Below are positions 52,269 through 60,933 of a stretch of DNA of 64,000 nucleotides, one piece after another (position 1 is the stretch's first letter; each line of letters opens with the position of its first letter). A model generated the notes under the pieces. The model saw only the letters and a list, made by a program, of their open reading frames with translations. It ran no database searches and had not been told where the DNA came from. The stretch is from Ignavibacteria bacterium UBA2360 (lineage in GTDB: Bacteria > Bacteroidota > Ignavibacteria > Tepidaquicellales > OLB5), in contig DDTQ01000008.1 in the NCBI GenBank assembly GCA_002344125.1, positions 188,262-252,261 on the forward strand. Direction: 5' to 3'. The translations under genes and the position numbers were made by a program.

Positions 52269-52927
52269 AACTTAAGATGGTACACTTCAAAAGCTTCGGC
52301 ATATTCAACACCGAACTGCGCACCTCTGGCTCTCATCAATCCTTTCATTACTTCCTTTGAAAAATAATATCCGCCGCTTTTTGTGGTTGACCACTGCGAT
52401 TTATAACTCTGTGCCGCCTTGATCTTAAGATTCACCAGTTCATGAGACAATTTCACGTGCATGTTAGGCATAAAATCATACCCGCTTCTGATAACTTCAT
52501 ACCCAAAAATAGTTTTTTCTCTGAAAAGCCGTATGACTTCTTCGGCCAGCACAATATGATCCTGGTGAATATCATGAATTGGAGGTGTGAAAACTATATC
52601 AACATCTGTTTTAGTAGCTATATCGTAAATAATGTTTCTGATCTTTGATTTATAATCATGAAATACGCGCGTTGGCACATCAAACACTTTAAATGGTATT
52701 TTATCCAGTCCAAGTATCTTAAGTGATTTATCTTTTTCCTTCAGATTTCTCATCTTGCCATCTTCGTATCTATCAGACATAACGAAAATTTTCAGATTTA
52801 TCTCATCCAGATATTTCAGGATAGTGCCTGCGCAGCCAACTTCAAAATCATCCGGATGTGCCCCAAAGACAATAACATTCTTCTTCTTTCTGCTTTTGCC
52901 TGATGCTGAAATAATGTTCTCTACCAT
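52265..52927 (-). CDS. PIG-L/LmbE-family N-acetylglucosaminyl deacetylase
   Basis: About 220 residues. The zinc motif AHPDDFEVG and the downstream HDIHQDH place it in the PIG-L family, which removes acetyl groups from GlcNAc-type substrates. The ATG at 52927, one base after the preceding stop, is preferred to an upstream in-frame codon that would overlap that gene by about 75 bases. Coupled to the following glycosyltransferase. In the context it may deacetylate a sugar after transfer. Confidence 0.88.
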   Translation of the reverse strand: MVENIISASGKSRKKKNVIVFGAHPDDFEVGCAGTILKYLDEINLKIFVMSDRYEDGKMRNLKEKDKSLKILGLDKIPFKVFDVPTRVFHDYKSKIRNIIYDIATKTDVDIVFTPPIHDIHQDHIVLAEEVIRLFREKTIFGYEVIRSGYDFMPNMHVKLSHELVNLKIKAAQSYKSQWSTTKSGGYYFSKEVMKGLMRARGAQFGVEYAEAFEVYHLKL

Positions 52928-52928
52928 C

Positions 52929-54128
52929 TTATGCCTTCTCGCTATATTTTTTCGGTTTCTTAACAAGGAAAAGCCTTCGTAAGAGTAAAAATAACACTGC
53001 ATTTATATATAGAATAAGCATAAAAAAATACATAAATGTCTTCATCCCGACATAATAAAAACCATTTTTTATACCGGGGAAATTGTTTGAAAACAGGTAA
53101 AGATAATAGTTAAAATTACCGTAAAATACACTAACCAGTTTTCTTAGGTACCTGTTTTTCCATTCCGGTTTGGTAAAAACAACATTTTCGTAATACTTAA
53201 AATAGTCCTTGCCGACGAGTGTACGTTTGGTTAAAAGAATACTATCTTGATATATCTCGTCTCCTCTGAGGAAAGTATGGTTATTGCTGATCTCAACCGC
53301 ATTCATGTACGTTGAAGAATTTTTGTGGCGAAATCTGAAACCAAAAGTGGGGTCAACAACATACCATTTTTGTTGTTTGCTTGAATATATCTCACAAACA
53401 ACATGCAAAGGGTATCCTAACATATCATAAAAACCAGTTTGGTCAATATCACCGCCCTGCAGATTTATCATTCTGCATGGTACCCCGAAATCTTTGCAAA
53501 TTCTCATTAGTATCTGGCAGTTTGTACCGCATTCAGCGATCCCAAGGTTATCAATGTTGCTATTAAAATAATCAAATACGCTGTTTATCAATGTATCGTT
53601 ATTGACAAGAAGATCATGGCTAACAAGTTTAGAATCATCTATCCTGAACTCATCAGCGTTATCAGAAAATTCGTTAAGGGTGCTTACTATAACAGAACTG
53701 TAAAATATCTGTTTGAAGTAGGTATCCGGAATTTCTGATTTTGCGATTACCAGATAAATTGAATCGTAGTTTGGTGTATCTTCAAACCTGAAAAAGATCT
53801 TGTTTGTCCTGTCAAACTCCTCACCAGGGTACTCGACAGAAACTGTATCATAAAAATCTAAATCTCCCTGTTTGTCCTTCAACTTGAATTTCTTATTGCC
53901 TTCAATTGCAACCTTGAACTTTGAAACCAGCTTGAGCTTTACACTTTTGAAATTATCATATCCGGCTGGAGGGCTGTATACTTCTTTGAGCGTGACGATC
54001 GGTATAGCCGTGCTGCTGTTCCACAGTTTATCAAAGATCTTTCCAGCTACTATCAGCAAAAGAACAAATACTACTGAAAGTATAAAGAATCTTTTGAAAA
54101 TGTACGACTCAAGTATGAATTTAATCAA
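52929..54128 (-). CDS. Membrane-anchored transglutaminase-like protein
   Basis: 399 residues. One transmembrane helix at about 13-30, a large extracytoplasmic region with a transglutaminase core (C near 204 in AECGTNC, H near 240 in YPLHVVCEIY, D near 257 in YVVDPTFGF), and a second helix near the C-terminus followed by a basic tail. The triad is complete, so it could be a cysteine protease, amidase or acyl transferase in the periplasm. Similar proteins occur in exopolysaccharide operons but their substrates are unknown to me. TTG start. Confidence 0.8.
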   Translation of the reverse strand: MIKFILESYIFKRFFILSVVFVLLLIVAGKIFDKLWNSSTAIPIVTLKEVYSPPAGYDNFKSVKLKLVSKFKVAIEGNKKFKLKDKQGDLDFYDTVSVEYPGEEFDRTNKIFFRFEDTPNYDSIYLVIAKSEIPDTYFKQIFYSSVIVSTLNEFSDNADEFRIDDSKLVSHDLLVNNDTLINSVFDYFNSNIDNLGIAECGTNCQILMRICKDFGVPCRMINLQGGDIDQTGFYDMLGYPLHVVCEIYSSKQQKWYVVDPTFGFRFRHKNSSTYMNAVEISNNHTFLRGDEIYQDSILLTKRTLVGKDYFKYYENVVFTKPEWKNRYLRKLVSVFYGNFNYYLYLFSNNFPGIKNGFYYVGMKTFMYFFMLILYINAVLFLLLRRLFLVKKPKKYSEKA

Positions 54129-54170
54129 GATATTTGCTCAGAATATTCATTAATTTTTCAATAAAAAACT

Positions 54171-56117
54171 TCAATTTCTGAATTCATTTTTGCTGAAGAG
54201 TTTTAGAAAATTATTCAGGCTTAGCAGCCGCCATAGTTCCCAGCTATAGTCTTTTGTGCCCGCAAAATGATCTTTCAAATTTGATTCAAATTTACTCTTA
54301 TTTATGTAATCAAAAAGTCCAAAAGCCCCCGTTAAATTATCATAAATATAACTCTTTAAAGGTCCCTTTGTCCATTCAGAAAATGGTACAGGGAAGCCAA
54401 GTTTATCTTTTCTGTTCACAACTTCTTCGGGGAGCTTTGGCTTTAATGCTTTGCGGTAAAGCGGACGCGACACGCCGCGATGCGATAGATTGTTAGCGCT
54501 TAAGTTAACTCCAAGCTCAACCAGGCGGTAATCCAGGAAAGGGACTCTGCTCTCAATGGATTGAGCCATTGATGACCTGTCTTCATAATGTAAAAGAGCC
54601 GGTATTGTGATGTTCCTGATAAAATGGTAAGAAAGGTCGCTAAGGTAATTACCAAAAAGTTTCTTTGGCTCCGCGTCAAAAAAAAGTTCTTCTTTGTTCA
54701 GTGAACCGGCAAGTTCTTTGTTCAAAACATCAAACTTCGCTGAGAGCTTTGATCTTGTTAAATAGTTGTATTGCCTGGGAAAAAGCCAGCTTGAAAAGGA
54801 ATGCAGCCCGCTTTTGTTAAGGAATTGAAGGAAATTTCTAGACTCGGCTGCAGCCTTGAGCATTTTTCTATCTTTGATTATTCCTCTAAGGTAAGCGCCC
54901 ATCTGGAAATACCCCCCAAAAACTTCATCACCGCCCTGGCCATCAAGCAGCACCTTAACTTTTTTACGCGCTTCCTTCATTACATACCATTGAGGGTAGA
55001 GTCCGGGTCCCTCGGTGGGTAATTCCTGGTAATAACAAAGAGTTTCAAACACCTCAGCAAATTCATTCACATCAGGAATTACTTTGTTTGGAGTGCAGCC
55101 GTATGCGTTATTGACTATATCTATATAATATGATTCATCGCAATTCTTTTCATTCCACACAGCTGAAAATGTTTCAAGGCTTTTTGTGTTAAGTTCACCG
55201 GAAAGTGAAACAATACTGGAAGAATCAAATCCTCCGCTCAGACAAGTGCCAACCGGCACGTCACTTCTGAATCTTAGTTTTATAGAATCGCTTAACAGTT
55301 CAACTATTTTATTCTTTAGTTGTTCTTCGTTTAAATTATCTGTTGTCCTGTTAATATCGTAATACTGCTTAACCGAGACTTTTCCTTTTTCATATATCAG
55401 GTAACAGGAAGCCTTGAGTGAATTAATGTCATTTAAGTAAGTATCAGTGGTGTTGAGCCTGTTTCCATAAAGCAGGAAGAACGGGACGCGGTTTTTGTTT
55501 ATTGCCGGCGCAGATGGCATATAGCATACCAGGGGCTTAATTTCAGATGAGAAAGCGAAGTACCCGCTGCCGTTAATGTAATAAAAGGGTTTTACACCAA
55601 ATCTATCCCTGGCCGCAAACAGGCGGCGGCTCCTTTTATCCCAGATGGCAAATGCCCACATCCCGTTAAAATGATTAAGACAATTTACACCCCATTTTAA
55701 ATATGAGTTTATAATAACTTCAGTGTCAGAATTTGTCCTGAAGGTGAAACCATCTTTCTCGAGTTCATTTCTCAGTTCGATGTAATTGTAAATTTCACCG
55801 TTATAAGTTATCCATACATTTCCATCAGCAGAGCACATCGGACAATGACCGTTTATACTGAGATCAATAATTGATAGCCTTCTGTGGGCAAGTATGACCT
55901 CTTCCATGCTGCTTTCGGGAAATTCTATTGCAGGGTATTTTTTTTTAATTTCAGGGGCTGAGTAAACGCCTGAATATTCTTTCGCGGCTCCGCTGGAGCA
56001 GTTTATAACTGCGTATCCTTCATCATCAGGTCCGCGGTGCCTCAGCAGCAAATTAGACTTGATAATATTTCTTTTTAGGGCAGCCTTAGCGGTAATTATT
56101 CCGTTAATTCCGCACAT
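54171..56117 (-). CDS. Asparagine synthase-like amidotransferase, copy 2
   Basis: 648 residues. Class II amidotransferase domain with Cys2 (MCGINGII), HRGPDDEG, LSIIDLSINGHCPM and YNGEIYNY; PP-loop CLSGGFDSSS at about residue 295. It contains an insert of about 30 residues between HRGPDDEG and AHRRLSIID relative to copy 1. As for copy 1, amidation of a sugar carboxylate is the context-based guess; genuine asparagine synthesis cannot be excluded. It starts four bases after the SDR stop. Confidence 0.92.
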   Translation of the reverse strand: MCGINGIITAKAALKRNIIKSNLLLRHRGPDDEGYAVINCSSGAAKEYSGVYSAPEIKKKYPAIEFPESSMEEVILAHRRLSIIDLSINGHCPMCSADGNVWITYNGEIYNYIELRNELEKDGFTFRTNSDTEVIINSYLKWGVNCLNHFNGMWAFAIWDKRSRRLFAARDRFGVKPFYYINGSGYFAFSSEIKPLVCYMPSAPAINKNRVPFFLLYGNRLNTTDTYLNDINSLKASCYLIYEKGKVSVKQYYDINRTTDNLNEEQLKNKIVELLSDSIKLRFRSDVPVGTCLSGGFDSSSIVSLSGELNTKSLETFSAVWNEKNCDESYYIDIVNNAYGCTPNKVIPDVNEFAEVFETLCYYQELPTEGPGLYPQWYVMKEARKKVKVLLDGQGGDEVFGGYFQMGAYLRGIIKDRKMLKAAAESRNFLQFLNKSGLHSFSSWLFPRQYNYLTRSKLSAKFDVLNKELAGSLNKEELFFDAEPKKLFGNYLSDLSYHFIRNITIPALLHYEDRSSMAQSIESRVPFLDYRLVELGVNLSANNLSHRGVSRPLYRKALKPKLPEEVVNRKDKLGFPVPFSEWTKGPLKSYIYDNLTGAFGLFDYINKSKFESNLKDHFAGTKDYSWELWRLLSLNNFLKLFSKNEFRN

Positions 56118-56121
56118 TTAT

Positions 56122-56856
56122 TCAGTAAAGCCCTCCATTTAAATTTATAGTCTGACCGGTAATGTAAACGGAACTTTCTGAACACAGATAATTGATACAC
56201 TCTGCTATTTCAATCGGATTACCAAACTCCTTTTTAGGAATTGAGTCTTTGATCTGTTCTCTGATGTTTTCAGGGATCTGGTAAAGCAGCCCGGCATCGA
56301 AATAGCCCAGTGAAATAACATTGGCAGTTATGTTGCTCTTTATGATCTCTTTTGAAACTGTTTTGCATAATCCGCCAAGACCGGCTTTGGAAGCAGAATA
56401 TGCTGCTGTTCCGGCTACTCCTATTTGCGGTACAACCGATGAAATATAAATTATTCTTCCGAATTTTTCCTCTTTCATTAACGGCAGCACATGTTTAGTG
56501 CAGTAAAACGGACCTGTTAAGTTAACCGCTATGACTTTGTTCCAATCTTCGGAAGTGAGCTTCCAACTCATAGAATTAATGGAAAGTCCCGCATTGTTTA
56601 TCAGAATATCAATTGAGCCGAGATCACTTTTAGCTGCATTGATCATATCGGTTACTTCCTGTTCTGAAGTAATATCAGCCTTATAAATTTTATAATTTGC
56701 AGCGGGGGTTGTAATATCTTTTAGGTTTTCGTGGATAATTTCGGGATTAGTATTATATTGAAGGGCTAAATTGTAACCGTTTTGCGCCAGGTATCTGCTT
56801 AGATGTTTACCTATTCCTCCTGAGGCGCCTGTTAATAGAACATTTTTGTTCGGCAT
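56122..56856 (-). CDS. Classical SDR oxidoreductase (FabG-like)
   Basis: 244 residues. Cofactor loop GASGGIG at 10-16, NNAG at 87-90, catalytic S140, Y153 and K157 (YSASK), and C-terminal YITGQTINLNGG. The fold is that of FabG-like reductases, but being in a glycan operon and separate from the real fabG at 61982 it more probably reduces a keto sugar or an acyl substituent. Substrate unknown. Confidence 0.88.
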   Translation of the reverse strand: MPNKNVLLTGASGGIGKHLSRYLAQNGYNLALQYNTNPEIIHENLKDITTPAANYKIYKADITSEQEVTDMINAAKSDLGSIDILINNAGLSINSMSWKLTSEDWNKVIAVNLTGPFYCTKHVLPLMKEEKFGRIIYISSVVPQIGVAGTAAYSASKAGLGGLCKTVSKEIIKSNITANVISLGYFDAGLLYQIPENIREQIKDSIPKKEFGNPIEIAECINYLCSESSVYITGQTINLNGGLY

Positions 56857-56880
56857 AGTCTTTTGTAATTTAAAAAGTGT

Positions 56881-57438
56881 TTACTTTCCGGCAATCACAA
56901 GCTCATAAGTCCGGTTCCTTACTTTTTCAAGATCAGCTATCATGAACAATTCTTCGTTGTTCCTTATGTTTTCAATCTTCCATCCCATTTTCATGAACAG
57001 AATGATTGAACCGTTATTGTGTTTGGGCCAGAATCCCTCCTGGTGGGTGAAACCGTTATCAAGACCGGTTTGGCATAGTTTGATAATGTGGAGTTTTGCG
57101 AAATTGAAATTGCGGGAATCGCTCCGGGCGTATGTACAGTGATTGTGAATAATTTTATCGTACACAGATGAAAAATTAACAAAACAAAGTTCGTCTTTTT
57201 CGTTGACTATTGTGAAACTGAATTTCCATTTATCATTAAGCGGATTCAGGAAATATTCGCGTTTTTCCTGTTTCCAGCCGTAAACGCTTTCATGTTCTTT
57301 CCTGATATCGTTTACAAATTTCATAAAGTCTTCAAGCCTTTTGTCCATTAACTCCTTTGTTATGGTAACAATTCTGTAATTGTTTTCTGCAAGTTTGCCT
57401 GAAACGAATTCATGATAATTTATGCTGTTGTAATCCAT
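56881..57438 (-). CDS. GNAT-like acyltransferase (putative)
   Basis: 185 residues with mixed alpha/beta composition. The C-terminal half (NNGSIILFMKMGWKIENIRNNEELFMIADL) looks like the last strand and helix region of a GNAT fold, where an Asn-initiated helix is followed by the GW/GF turn. The acetyl-CoA loop is not clearly recognisable. If a GNAT enzyme, it would acylate an amino sugar. It sits between the SDR and the zinc-ribbon gene in the operon. Assignment is tentative. Confidence 0.6.
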   Translation of the reverse strand: MDYNSINYHEFVSGKLAENNYRIVTITKELMDKRLEDFMKFVNDIRKEHESVYGWKQEKREYFLNPLNDKWKFSFTIVNEKDELCFVNFSSVYDKIIHNHCTYARSDSRNFNFAKLHIIKLCQTGLDNGFTHQEGFWPKHNNGSIILFMKMGWKIENIRNNEELFMIADLEKVRNRTYELVIAGK

Positions 57439-57503
57439 AAGTATTTTAAAAAGGTGAGCCGATTAAAGTGAATAATTCTGATCAGTTGGTAATATTTTTA
57501 ATG

Positions 57504-57791
57504 TTATGACCCGAAATTCTTGAGCAAAACCTGTCTGATGACATAAGCGACGGAAACCGTTAGTATTATGTAAAATGCAAGAGTAATGAATGAATACTTG
57601 TTAACCATGTATTTTTTCAATATACCACGCCAGCCGCACTCGCGGCACTTAAACAGATTTGCCACCCTTGTGAACTTTATTGAGCTTTCAAAAAGATTCT
57701 TTGCCCTGCTTCTGCGGATTGTACCTATCTTTCCGCAGGAGGGGCATCGTGATGTTTCAGGGTAGGTTTTAAAAAATATCCTTAGCTGCAA
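57504..57791 (-). CDS. Small zinc-ribbon membrane protein
   Basis: 95 residues. Two Cys pairs, CPSCG at 16-20 and CRECG near 49-53, make a zinc ribbon, followed by one transmembrane helix (FITLAFYIILTVSVAYVI) and a short tail. The arrangement is that of a cytoplasmic zinc ribbon anchored to the membrane. Function unknown. It starts with TTG two bases after the Wzc-like kinase stop, so it may be co-translated with it and act with the export complex. Confidence 0.7.
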   Translation of the reverse strand: MQLRIFFKTYPETSRCPSCGKIGTIRRSRAKNLFESSIKFTRVANLFKCRECGWRGILKKYMVNKYSFITLAFYIILTVSVAYVIRQVLLKNFGS

Positions 57792-57793
57792 TA

Positions 57794-60112
57794 CTAATTG
57801 GGTTTAATTATCTTTTCCTTCTGGCTGCCGTTTGTATTTACGCCATTGGTTGATTTGCCGTTTGTCCCGGCCGATTCCTTGCCTTTTTCTGAGCCGTAGT
57901 AGTAATAATAATATTTGTAGTAACTGCCGTATGTGGCCTGGTAATCAAAGTTATTAAGTATTACGCCTATGAATGTATCGTTTATCTTATTCAGTGTATC
58001 AATTGTGTTCACAAGCAGGTCAAGCCTTGTTTTGCTGGCAAGACTCACAACCACGGTCCCATCTACATAAGATGATAGCAGCTCGGCATCGGTAACTGTC
58101 GCAAGCGGGGGAGAGTCGATCAGAATGTAATCATACTTTGGCTTCATCATATTCAAGAAAGTTTGCATATGTTTTGATGCAATAAGCTCCGCGGGATTCG
58201 TTGGGATAGTTCCGCATGTCATAATATGCAGGTTAGGGAATGAAGTCTCCCTTACCGCCTCTTCTATTGTTACCGTACCAAACAAATAGTCACATAATCC
58301 GGGGTAACGTTTCATATTAAAAATGTTATGCATTCTGGGCTTCCTGAAATCGCAATCAAGTAATAGAACCCTTGATGAAAGCGCGAAGCTGGCTGCAAGA
58401 TTCGATGAAATAATTGTTTTGCCTTCCCTGGGAATTGAACTTGTGATAAGAATGGTCTTAATAGGCTCAGGCTCAAGCTTTGAAAATTGCAGTCTGGTTC
58501 TAAGTGTTCTGAATGCCTCTGCAGGCACAGAATCTGAATTGTACGCAAGAACAAGTTCCTGCTCAGTATGTGTATGTCTGCCGGCTTTTGGTTCGCGCAT
58601 AAATGTCGGTACCCATCCGATAAGTGATATACCGATATTTTCCAGATCTTCAGGAGATTTCACCGATACATCAAGTATATTTCTCAGCAGGGCAAAACCA
58701 TATCCTAAACCAAGACCGATAAGCAGCCCGATTGTAATGATCAGGAACCTGTTAGGTTTACTTGGCGCTTTAGGTACTTTGCCGTAATCTATAATTTTAA
58801 CATTGTTGGGCTGTGATTCTTCATTTATAAGGGCTTCCTGATATTTTTCTAAAAGCATGAGGTAAACTTTTTCGTTCGCCAGTCTTTCGCGTTCTAAGTT
58901 GGCGTATTCAATGCTTTGTGCAGGTAGTTTGTTGAATTTTTCCTGGTATTTGTTAAGGTAACCTCTAAGCAAGCTTTCTTTTATTTTGTTCTGATTGTTA
59001 AGAACTTTAGTCTCGAAATATTTTGAAGTTAAACTGCGCATTTCTTCAGGTGAATTTGAATTCGCTCCTTCTTTAAGGATGTTCAATTTTTCATCAAGAC
59101 TTCTTTTAAGTTCTGCAACTTTATTGTTTATATCTTTTAGTGATTTTGAATTCTTCACTAATTCATCATTCCCGGTTTTTGCCAGGTCACGCTGAATTTC
59201 AAGTCTGGCTATTTCACCCTGCAGCTCCGCTACATAGGGGTCTGTGATTTTGCTTTCAAAATAGTCGGTTGCTTTAGGGTCGTACTTATCAAGCTCGCCT
59301 TTGATATCAGTTAAAGCTCTGGTGGTTGATTGAACATCAATTAATGACCGGTTATAGTCACCTTCTATACCTGAAAGAGAGCTGATTATGGAGTTTGCCT
59401 GGGCATTCAGTTCAACTACGTTTTCAGTTCTTAAGAAATTAGTCAGTTTATCCTCTGTTTGTAATAATGAGTTGTATTTTTCCTGAACCTGTTTTTCGAG
59501 GAATTCCCTGTTGAGAGTTAAATGGCCGCGGTTAAATTTCATTGAATAGTCGGCATATGCTTCCGCGTAACAGTTAGAGATCAGTGCGGCTTCCTGGGGA
59601 GAAGGACTTTCTGTTTTTATGCTAACAATATCCAGACCTCTTTTTTGTGAAATTTCTGTAACAGCTGAAAGCACATTTGCTATCTGGTTTTTACTTTTTG
59701 GATCAACCTGATTTTCAGGAGTTGCGGAAAGTAAATAGAATGGTATCTTACCCTTTAAGACCTGGAATGAATCAAGCAGCGAAGCTGCGGTTTTTTCTCT
59801 GATTGCAAACGATTTTAAGATCTCAACTTCGTTGTTTATATATCGTTCCGGAAGTTCGCCTTCAATATCACTGAATATCTTGTTTTCAAGAACATTTTCT
59901 TTGGGCTTTGAAAGCCTCATTGAAGAAGCTGAGGCGTATATATCAACCTGTGAATATGCATAAAAATACGAGACCACAAGACCAACGGCCAAACTAAGGA
60001 GTATCGGCACTTTATTCCTCAGGATCAGATTAAAATAGAATCTAATACTGTGAGATGACTTTATATTAGAATCTAAAGTTTGAAATTGTTTTCCGTTTGA
60101 CTGTGATTCCAT
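57794..60112 (-). CDS. Wzc-type polysaccharide copolymerase with bacterial tyrosine kinase domain
   Basis: 772 residues. N-terminal Wzz domain with transmembrane helix at about 34-51, a long periplasmic coiled-coil region to about 415, a second helix (FLIITIGLLIGLGLGYGFALL) near 440-465, then the BY-kinase: Walker A IPREGKTIISSN near 560, A' LLLDCDFRKP, Walker B YDYILIDSPP. The tail has a tyrosine cluster (SYYKYYYYYYGSEK, near 727-742) for autophosphorylation. It controls chain length and export of the polysaccharide together with the SLBB protein. Confidence 0.95.
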   Translation of the reverse strand: MESQSNGKQFQTLDSNIKSSHSIRFYFNLILRNKVPILLSLAVGLVVSYFYAYSQVDIYASASSMRLSKPKENVLENKIFSDIEGELPERYINNEVEILKSFAIREKTAASLLDSFQVLKGKIPFYLLSATPENQVDPKSKNQIANVLSAVTEISQKRGLDIVSIKTESPSPQEAALISNCYAEAYADYSMKFNRGHLTLNREFLEKQVQEKYNSLLQTEDKLTNFLRTENVVELNAQANSIISSLSGIEGDYNRSLIDVQSTTRALTDIKGELDKYDPKATDYFESKITDPYVAELQGEIARLEIQRDLAKTGNDELVKNSKSLKDINNKVAELKRSLDEKLNILKEGANSNSPEEMRSLTSKYFETKVLNNQNKIKESLLRGYLNKYQEKFNKLPAQSIEYANLERERLANEKVYLMLLEKYQEALINEESQPNNVKIIDYGKVPKAPSKPNRFLIITIGLLIGLGLGYGFALLRNILDVSVKSPEDLENIGISLIGWVPTFMREPKAGRHTHTEQELVLAYNSDSVPAEAFRTLRTRLQFSKLEPEPIKTILITSSIPREGKTIISSNLAASFALSSRVLLLDCDFRKPRMHNIFNMKRYPGLCDYLFGTVTIEEAVRETSFPNLHIMTCGTIPTNPAELIASKHMQTFLNMMKPKYDYILIDSPPLATVTDAELLSSYVDGTVVVSLASKTRLDLLVNTIDTLNKINDTFIGVILNNFDYQATYGSYYKYYYYYYGSEKGKESAGTNGKSTNGVNTNGSQKEKIIKPN

Positions 60113-60183
60113 AATTTTTATTGTTTATTCTTAATACTTTTTTTCAATGCAGCCCAATTGAACTGCTTCCTTGGAAATTTGTT

Positions 60184-60702
60184 CTAATTATTTGATAATG
60201 TAATGATGAAAGTCGCAATTGATATCAGCGAAGTGACAATTGGTATAATAATTGTCAGGTCGTCCCTGAAAGTATAGCGTTTTTCTTTCATAACTACAAT
60301 AACATCTCCCGGTTGAAGATGGGGATTCAGTTTAGCCTGGGTTGAAACATTATCTTCCCATAATACATCTTCATAATCAAGTTTTATGACGCTTGGTTTT
60401 TTAGTTTTATCGTTGGCGTCTCTAATTATTCGGATCTCCTTAAAATTAGATTCATCTGTAGGACCGCCTGCATAGCTGATCAGATCCATGAATGTTGTAT
60501 TGTATGGTACCCTGTATCTGCCGGGATATCGGATATAACCCCATAAATTCACCTCCATGTTCACTCCTGTAGGGTCACTTAAATCATATAGCGCTGCGCT
60601 GTTATTTTTGGTCGAAAGTCCTAAAATAAGACTGCTATCGATTTGTGAATAAGATATACCGGTTAATACCAGAAACACAGCAGCGCCAACAATAAATTTC
60701 AT
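60184..60702 (-). CDS. SLBB-domain polysaccharide export protein (short, Wza-related)
   Basis: 172 residues. Signal peptide (MKFIVGAAVFLVLTGISYSQ), then one SLBB domain (EVNLWGYIRYPGRYRVPYNTTFMDLISYAGGP ... LQPGDVIVVM) and a C-terminal hydrophobic helix (IIIPIVTSLISIATFIITL). Full Wza proteins have an N-terminal Poly_export domain and two SLBB domains; here only one SLBB is seen. It is the first gene of the operon, 71 bases before the Wzc-like gene, behind a good promoter at 60796-60824. Confidence 0.85.
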   Translation of the reverse strand: MKFIVGAAVFLVLTGISYSQIDSSLILGLSTKNNSAALYDLSDPTGVNMEVNLWGYIRYPGRYRVPYNTTFMDLISYAGGPTDESNFKEIRIIRDANDKTKKPSVIKLDYEDVLWEDNVSTQAKLNPHLQPGDVIVVMKEKRYTFRDDLTIIIPIVTSLISIATFIITLSNN

Positions 60703-60795
60703 TTATTTCTCTTAAAAATTATAGGAAAATTCTTTTCAAAATGTCTATTCTATACTATATACCAACATTAAAATAATGATTTTTTGCGGCTTTTA

Positions 60796-60824
60796 CAAAG
60801 CTATTTTACAGTGTAAAGCCACAA
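60796..60824 (-). promoter_or_regulatory. Bacteroidota-type promoter of the polysaccharide operon
   Basis: On the minus strand TTG (60824-60822), 18 bases, TAGCTTTG (60803-60796), an exact fit to TAnnTTTG. Predicted leader to the ATG at 60702 is about 85-90 bases. It lies about 70 bases from the divergent fabD promoter. Confidence 0.65.
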
Positions 60825-60895
60825 TTAAGTTACTGATAAATTCACAAATTGTATTTCATTCAAAATTAAGTACTTGCCAAATTTGTTCATTTGGA

Positions 60896-60926
60896 TTTTG
60901 ACATTTGGCTTTTTAAAGTATATTTG
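60896..60926 (+). promoter_or_regulatory. Bacteroidota-type promoter of fabD
   Basis: TTTTG at 60896-60900, 18 bases, TATATTTG at 60919-60926. The predicted transcription start falls at about 60931-60934, at or just before the fabD ATG (60934), which would give a leaderless or nearly leaderless mRNA. Confidence 0.65.
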
Positions 60927-60933
60927 CATCATT

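Noticed and set aside
56122..56856. Second fabG of fatty acid synthesis
   Set aside because: FabG-like fold, but it lies deep in the polysaccharide operon while a better fabG sits beside fabD at 61982.
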